64,000 nt of DNA from Bacteroides cellulosilyticus. Lineage in GTDB: Bacteria > Bacteroidota > Bacteroidia > Bacteroidales > Bacteroidaceae. The position numbers and the translations under genes are program-made. The stretch spans positions 2,852,501-2,916,500 of the forward strand of contig NZ_CP081903.1 in the NCBI RefSeq assembly GCF_020091405.1, written 5' to 3'. Within the stretch, counting starts at the first letter, position 1. Each line of letters opens with the position of its first letter. Below are positions 59,798 to 64,000 of the stretch, piece after piece. The notes under the pieces are model-generated. The model saw nothing but the letters and a program-made list of their open reading frames with translations, was not told the DNA's origin and made no database searches.

Positions 59798-59907
59798 ATG
59801 CTAAACCGAAAGTATTTCCCACTACGACTGAAGGTATTTCCCACTACGACTGAAAGTACTTCCCACTACGACTGAACTCGTGTTTCACAACGACTGATCT
59901 TAGTGGA
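59798..59907. repeat. Degenerate 22-bp tandem repeat array
   Basis: Five units of 22 bp (starting 59798, 59820, 59842, 59864, 59886). The middle units share CACTACGACTGAA followed by GTATTTCC or GTACTTCC; the ends are degenerate. The complement of the last units (CGTTGTGAAACACGAG) resembles the array at 18133-18212. It lies in a gene-free stretch (59734-60095) together with element G. Confidence 0.8.
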
Positions 59908-59985
59908 ACACTAAATACATTATCGCACAAATACTTACGGGATATACAGAACTCTTGTTTGCTCCTTTCTGGCGGGATATGAATC

Positions 59986-60070
59986 AGTTACGAGCTACAG
60001 GCTACAAGCTACAAGTAGCTGCGCTATGTTCCGAAAGGCACTTGTAGCTTGTAGCCTGTAGCTCGTAACT
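59986..60070. repeat. Hairpin element G, perfect 31-bp stem, core in loop
   Basis: The left arm 59986-60016 and right arm 60040-60070 are perfectly complementary. The 23-nt loop 60017-60039 contains GCTGCGCTATG and then CGAAAGGC. The arms consist of repeated agctacaag/gctacaggctac words. It lies 25 bp behind the stop of the YidE/AspT-like gene on the minus strand and probably ends its transcript. Confidence 0.85.
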
Positions 60071-60095
60071 TCATTCCTTTCTTTCCCGTTTAGAC

Positions 60096-61691
60096 TTAAA
60101 CCATAGTTGCAATAATCTGAATAAACAGTATGAGGAATACCATTGCAATAGGATAAACCGTAGCATAAGCCACACTTGGAATGTTGCTGTCAGTCATAGA
60201 ATCAGCTGCTGCAAGTCCCGGAGTACTGGTCATACCACCGGTGATGGTTCCCAGCAAATCGAGTATGTTGATTTTGAATACAAACAGTCCGACGAATACC
60301 GCTACTAACATAGGTACCAGCGTAATTGCAGCGCCCACTCCGAATAGCAACCAGCCGCTTTCCTGGAAAGTCGCTACAAGATTGGTGCCTGCCGAGGTGC
60401 CGACTTCGGCTAGGAATAGCAACAAGCCCAACTGGCGTAATAACTGATTAGCCGGTCCGGACATAGACCACAGAATAGGACCTGTCTTACCAATTGCACT
60501 TAAAAACAAAGCCACAATCAAAATACCGCCCGTCAATCCCGGGGAGAAAGATAAACCACCGGGGAAAGTTATATTCAGCTTACCGAACAATACCCCTAAA
60601 ACAATACCCATTGCGATAGGGAAGAAGTCTGTGTCTGATAACTTTTTAGCATTGTTTCCCAGCAAGCGAGCCAATCCTTTGAGTCCTTCTTTTTCACCTA
60701 CCACCATTAGTTTATCACCGAATTTTAAAGTCAGATCCGGCGATGGAGACAGGTCGATACCGCTTCGGCGAACACGTGTGACAGTACATCCGAAGTTCTT
60801 CATCAGGTTCAGATCTCCCAATTGTTTATTGATCATATCCTTTTTGGTCAGCAATAAGGATTCGATCTCTTGCGTGTCTACCAAAGGCAATTCGCCCTCT
60901 TCGCGTTCTCCGACTAAAACGGAAAGCTGGTTCAGAGCTTCTTCACTGCCCACTGCCTGTATATAATCATTTTCATGGAGCACCGTTTGTGCTGTGGGGA
61001 TGGAAATGATTTCATCATGTTTATGGCGTGAAATAACAGCTCCTGTCATGGCCCGTGCGTTGATTTGCATCAGGCTGCGGTTGAATACGGCAGGATTTGT
61101 AACACGATAGATACAGGTTGTCAGTTCGGGAAATTGGCCGCGACGTTCTTTTTCCAGTCGGCGGGCCTCCTTGTCCAGATCGATACGCATGATACGGGGG
61201 AGCAGTTTTACAAACAGGATGACACCAATAACTCCAAACGGATAAGCGATACCATAGGAAATGGATGCCAACGGAGAATTTGTACTGTCGATAGCTACGG
61301 CAAGTCCTGGTGTACTGGTCAGCGCACCGGCTATCAAACCTACCACACTAGGCGTATCGATGTCGAATAGGTATTTGAGCCCGACAGCTGTAAGAGAAGC
61401 CGAGCAGATAATCAGCATGGTAATGATGATCAGGGTCTTTCCTTTGCTTCGGAACGAGTCGAAGAAACCGGGGCCGGCCTGAATACCGATAGTAAAGATG
61501 AAAAGTACCAATCCGAAGTTTCCTAATTCTTTAGGAATGACTACACCGAAGTGTCCGAAGAGAAGAGCAATGAAAATAATTGCGGAAACATCCAGTGATA
61601 AACCTTTGATTTTGATTTTTCCCAGCATGAAACCCAATGCGACAATGAGGAAAAGGGCGAAATAGGAGGAATTAAGTAGGTCAGCAAACAT
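60096..61691 (-). CDS. YidE/YbjL (AspT-like) antiporter
   Basis: This inner-membrane protein of 531 residues has the family layout: five N-terminal TM helices with ALTSTPGLAVAIDSTNSP, a cytoplasmic central part with two TrkA-C-like regulatory domains (about 190-345; SIPTAQTVLHENDYIQAVGSEEALNQL and SPDLTLKFGDKLMVVGEKEGL), and five or more C-terminal TM helices with GGMTSTPGLAAADSMTDSNIP. The duplicated GALTSTPGL/GGMTSTPGL motifs are those of the AspT/YidE duplication family. Substrate unknown; AspT itself exchanges aspartate and alanine. A TACCTTTG box precedes it. Confidence 0.93.
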   Translation of the reverse strand: MFADLLNSSYFALFLIVALGFMLGKIKIKGLSLDVSAIIFIALLFGHFGVVIPKELGNFGLVLFIFTIGIQAGPGFFDSFRSKGKTLIIITMLIICSASLTAVGLKYLFDIDTPSVVGLIAGALTSTPGLAVAIDSTNSPLASISYGIAYPFGVIGVILFVKLLPRIMRIDLDKEARRLEKERRGQFPELTTCIYRVTNPAVFNRSLMQINARAMTGAVISRHKHDEIISIPTAQTVLHENDYIQAVGSEEALNQLSVLVGEREEGELPLVDTQEIESLLLTKKDMINKQLGDLNLMKNFGCTVTRVRRSGIDLSPSPDLTLKFGDKLMVVGEKEGLKGLARLLGNNAKKLSDTDFFPIAMGIVLGVLFGKLNITFPGGLSFSPGLTGGILIVALFLSAIGKTGPILWSMSGPANQLLRQLGLLLFLAEVGTSAGTNLVATFQESGWLLFGVGAAITLVPMLVAVFVGLFVFKINILDLLGTITGGMTSTPGLAAADSMTDSNIPSVAYATVYPIAMVFLILFIQIIATMV

Positions 61692-61719
61692 GAATTTAGA
61701 TTATTTGTTGATTTTGCCG

Positions 61720-61727
61720 CAAAGGTA
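61720..61727 (-). promoter_or_regulatory. -7 box (TACCTTTG) of the YidE-like gene
   Basis: Minus-strand TAnnTTTG match 28 nt before the ATG at 61691, right behind the terminator of the upstream gene. Confidence 0.45.
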
Positions 61728-61730
61728 CGG

Positions 61731-61760
61731 AAAAAGGAGCCAAATTCATAGTCTGGCTCC
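61731..61760 (-). terminator. Rho-independent terminator of the tricorn-like gene
   Basis: Minus strand GGAGCCA...TGGCTCC followed by five T (61731-61735). It lies 15 bp behind the stop at 61775 and ends the protease transcript before the YidE-like gene. Confidence 0.8.
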
Positions 61761-61774
61761 TTAATAATCACTAT

Positions 61775-64000
61775 CTAATGTAGTTGTTTCAATAATTCCT
61801 CTACCGCTACTTTCAGTTGTGCGTCTTCGCCTTTCACAATTGTTTCGGGTGAGTTGGCTACTTTTATATCCGGTTCCAACTGAGTATTCTCCAGATAACT
61901 GCCATCAGGCAGGCGGTAGCCAATCACAGGAATACCGAATACCAAGGTCGGATCTTGCAGGCGTTCCCATGATACACTGGTCATAGTGCCTGGGACAGGC
62001 ATACCTACCAGCTTGCCCAGTTTCTGATGACTGTATACCCACGGTGTGCCGTGTGCATTGGAATAGTTGGCTTCGCACGTCAACATGATGGATGGCTTGT
62101 TCCAGCGGCGGCTGGGCATATCGCAGGCTTCACGACCGCGAACCACCTGTGTGAAGTATTTCTTACCACTGAACAATATTTCTATATCTTCGTGCAGACG
62201 ACCGCCTCCGTTGAAACGTGTGTCGATGACAATACCTTCGCAGTTATTGTATTTTCCCAAAATGTCCGAGTAGATGGAGCGGAAACTGTCATCACCCATA
62301 GACTTGATGTGCACGTAGCCCAGTTTACCGTTCGACCACTTTTCAACATCTGCCGCACGTTGTTTTACCCAGCGTTCGTAAAGCAATGCGCTGAGTTCAC
62401 TGTCCTTGATGGGGATTACTACTTCTTCCCAACGCTCTTTCGTCTTTGGATTATAGAGTGAAACAAGAGTTTTCTTTTTTACCTTGTCATTGAGAAGCAC
62501 GTAATAATCGGTTTCGGGAGTAATCTCTTTGCCATCAATCTTTTCAATGACAACGCCGGCTTTCACCTTTGTGGTAGCCTTGTCGAACGGGCCTTTTTCT
62601 ATCACTTCGGCAATGAGCATTCCTTTATCCTGATAGTTCCAGTCGAAAAGTAGCCCCAGGCTGGCTGTAGGCTCGCTTTGACCGTCCGGATAGAAACGGC
62701 CTCCGGTATGAGAGACATTCAATTCGCCCAGCCATTCACTTAAAAGTTCGGAGAAGTCATAATTATTATTGATGTGCGGCAGAAACTTACGATAGGCTGC
62801 CGTCATGGCATCCCAATTGACTCCGTGCATATTGGTATTGTAGAAACGCTTTTGCTGTTGCTTGTATACATGGTCAAACATATACTCGCGTTCGGCCGCC
62901 AGATCCAGTTTTACCTGAGCAAGATATTTAATGGGCTTCAGGTCATCGGAAGCCATGTTCATCTTCTGCATATTCTTACCGTTCAGAATGAAGAGGTTTT
63001 TTCCTTCTTTATCCATTTCCAGGGAAGTCCACCCGGCATCTACTTTGTGGAGTAGCTTGGTTTCCTTCTTGCGCAGATCCATCTTCCATAAGTTACGTCC
63101 ACCTTCGGCACTTGCCAGGTAATAGAGGGTTTTGCCATCTTTGGAGATGAGGGTACTTCCCATATTAGATGAATTTGGAGTGAGACGCACGATGCGGTCT
63201 TCTATGTTTTTCAACTCTACCACGACATCTTTTACCTTACTGCTGTCTTTTTCCGCTATTTTCTTCCGGTCGGCGTTTGCTTCTTTATACAGTTCGTAAT
63301 CCTCTTTGCTCAGACGGAATTTATCGTATGCATCCTGATTCAGGAATACCAGCATGGCATCATCCAGTGAACCCCATGAAGCATGCGCACGCATACCGTA
63401 GCGTTCGGTGATGAAAAGAATGGCGTTACCGTCGAGCACGAAGCTGGGCGAACCGCTTGTGTATCCGCTATTAGTCAGATTGACAATCTCGCCATTGCCT
63501 TGTGCGCTGACCAGACCTATATCCGAGTATGGATCGTGCTTGTTTCCGATAAATTCCAGTGTAAACCATTTGCCGTCCGGAGACCATGCATAGTCAAATC
63601 CTCCGCCTGTACTGTACCAGGTAGAGCCATCGGTGATCCGGCGTACTTTCTTGGTTTCCAAGTTGAGCACCATCAGGCGGTTACGGCCTTCAATGAAAGC
63701 TAACTCCTTACCGTCGGGTGAGAATTGCGGATGTGAACGTTCTACGGTGGTAGAGGGTAATAGCACCTCTTCCTTTATTAAAGTTGCGTTCGGGAAATTC
63801 GGATCTTCTTCCCGAACTATCTTAGCCAGATAAATCTGCCAGTTGCCACTACGTTCACTGGCGTAGGCCAGCGTCCGGTTGTCCGGAGCAAACGAGAGGC
63901 CATCTTCTTCTGCTGCCGTATGTGTGATCTGTTTGGTCGTGGCATAGTCCGCAGACGTGACGAATACTTCACCACGTACAGTGAAAGCAATCTGTTTGCC
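61775..64000 (-). CDS. Tricorn-like S41 protease (N-terminus beyond the window)
   Basis: This large protease is open from the right edge of the window to 61775 (about 741 residues visible). The first visible part is WD40-like beta-propeller (GKQIAFTVRGEVFVTS, LAYASERSGNWQIYLAKI, HPQFSPDGKELAFIEGRNRLMVL, FDYAWSPDGKW). A helical segment with TNMHGVNWDAMTAAYRKFLPHINN follows, then a PDZ domain (GKEITPETDYYVLL) and the S41 catalytic region: GKLGYVHIKSMGDDSFRSIYSD, IDTRFNGGGRLHEDI and SNAHGTPW. The residues around SNAH hold the probable nucleophile Ser. It likely degrades peptides in the periplasm. The signal peptide is not visible. Confidence 0.92.
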   Translation of the reverse strand, partial: GKQIAFTVRGEVFVTSADYATTKQITHTAAEEDGLSFAPDNRTLAYASERSGNWQIYLAKIVREEDPNFPNATLIKEEVLLPSTTVERSHPQFSPDGKELAFIEGRNRLMVLNLETKKVRRITDGSTWYSTGGGFDYAWSPDGKWFTLEFIGNKHDPYSDIGLVSAQGNGEIVNLTNSGYTSGSPSFVLDGNAILFITERYGMRAHASWGSLDDAMLVFLNQDAYDKFRLSKEDYELYKEANADRKKIAEKDSSKVKDVVVELKNIEDRIVRLTPNSSNMGSTLISKDGKTLYYLASAEGGRNLWKMDLRKKETKLLHKVDAGWTSLEMDKEGKNLFILNGKNMQKMNMASDDLKPIKYLAQVKLDLAAEREYMFDHVYKQQQKRFYNTNMHGVNWDAMTAAYRKFLPHINNNYDFSELLSEWLGELNVSHTGGRFYPDGQSEPTASLGLLFDWNYQDKGMLIAEVIEKGPFDKATTKVKAGVVIEKIDGKEITPETDYYVLLNDKVKKKTLVSLYNPKTKERWEEVVIPIKDSELSALLYERWVKQRAADVEKWSNGKLGYVHIKSMGDDSFRSIYSDILGKYNNCEGIVIDTRFNGGGRLHEDIEILFSGKKYFTQVVRGREACDMPSRRWNKPSIMLTCEANYSNAHGTPWVYSHQKLGKLVGMPVPGTMTSVSWERLQDPTLVFGIPVIGYRLPDGSYLENTQLEPDIKVANSPETIVKGEDAQLKVAVEELLKQLH

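Overview
The window looks like a chromosomal segment of a human-gut Bacteroides. The genes shared with that genus include pyrH, frr, rsgA, dnaE, trxA, pssA/psd, aroA, porX/porW and DUF4834. Many intergenic regions carry the Bacteroides sigma-ABfr promoter pattern (TTTG or TTG, a spacer of about 20 nt, then TAnnTTTG). Shine-Dalgarno sequences are scarce. I found no rRNA, tRNA or CRISPR.

Layout. 1-6.3 kb: a partial PL10 pectate lyase, then a tripartite RND pump on the minus strand (adaptor, permease, TolC). 6.3-12.2 kb: housekeeping genes (rsgA, frr, pyrH), a TPR histidine kinase and a MATE transporter. 12.3-19.5 kb: an accessory island with a TPR protein, a galactofuranose pair (glycosyltransferase plus UDP-galactopyranose mutase with a damaged start), a relic of a second TPR gene, and three identical copies of an ISAs1-type insertion sequence, two of them as a head-to-tail dimer. 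19.8-24.2 kb: birA, an MmcQ-like gene, an AAA-ATPase/PD-(D/E)XK gene, yraN, a small RHH-like gene and tadA. 24.2-25.8 kb: an AT-rich patch with an orphan protein that has an HExxH motif and an N-terminus like the cargo of contractile injection systems. 25.8-32.4 kb: DUF4834, pssA-psd, dnaE, trxA and an acidic protein. 32.5-38.3 kb: a second RND pump on the plus strand. 38.4-45.0 kb: a minus-strand cluster (hypothetical, metal ABC permease, porW-like, porX-like, tsaE, Imm17). 45-48.2 kb: aroA, a decayed AbiEii toxin gene with its partner, and an AraC regulator. 48.5-54 kb: a divergent EmrAB-TolC-like pump and a Bcr/CflA-type MFS transporter. 54-59.7 kb: cupin, GNAT, DUF2721, radical SAM, an FMN-binding/nitroreductase fusion and a LruC lipoprotein. 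60-64 kb: a YidE/AspT-like transporter and a partial tricorn-like protease.

Themes. Export is strongly represented: two RND pumps, one EmrAB-type pump, one MATE and one Bcr-type MFS. The AraC gene is divergent from the EmrAB-type operon and is a likely regulator of it. PorX and PorW homologues, known from type IX secretion, sit together although no secretion gene is visible here.

The most unusual material is intergenic. (1) Five long hairpins at 40.7, 45.1, 48.3, 49.8 and 60.0 kb have arms made of different simple words, yet their loops share the core GCTGCGCTATG. (2) A 22-nt loop sequence with 20 of 22 identical bases occurs at 19.87 and 55.06 kb, inside hairpins with unrelated arms. (3) A degenerate 22-bp tandem repeat occurs at 18.1 and 59.8 kb. 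(4) A 23-bp tandem array at 38.3 kb has a small palindrome in every unit. Arms that vary around conserved loops suggest mobile or structurally selected elements.
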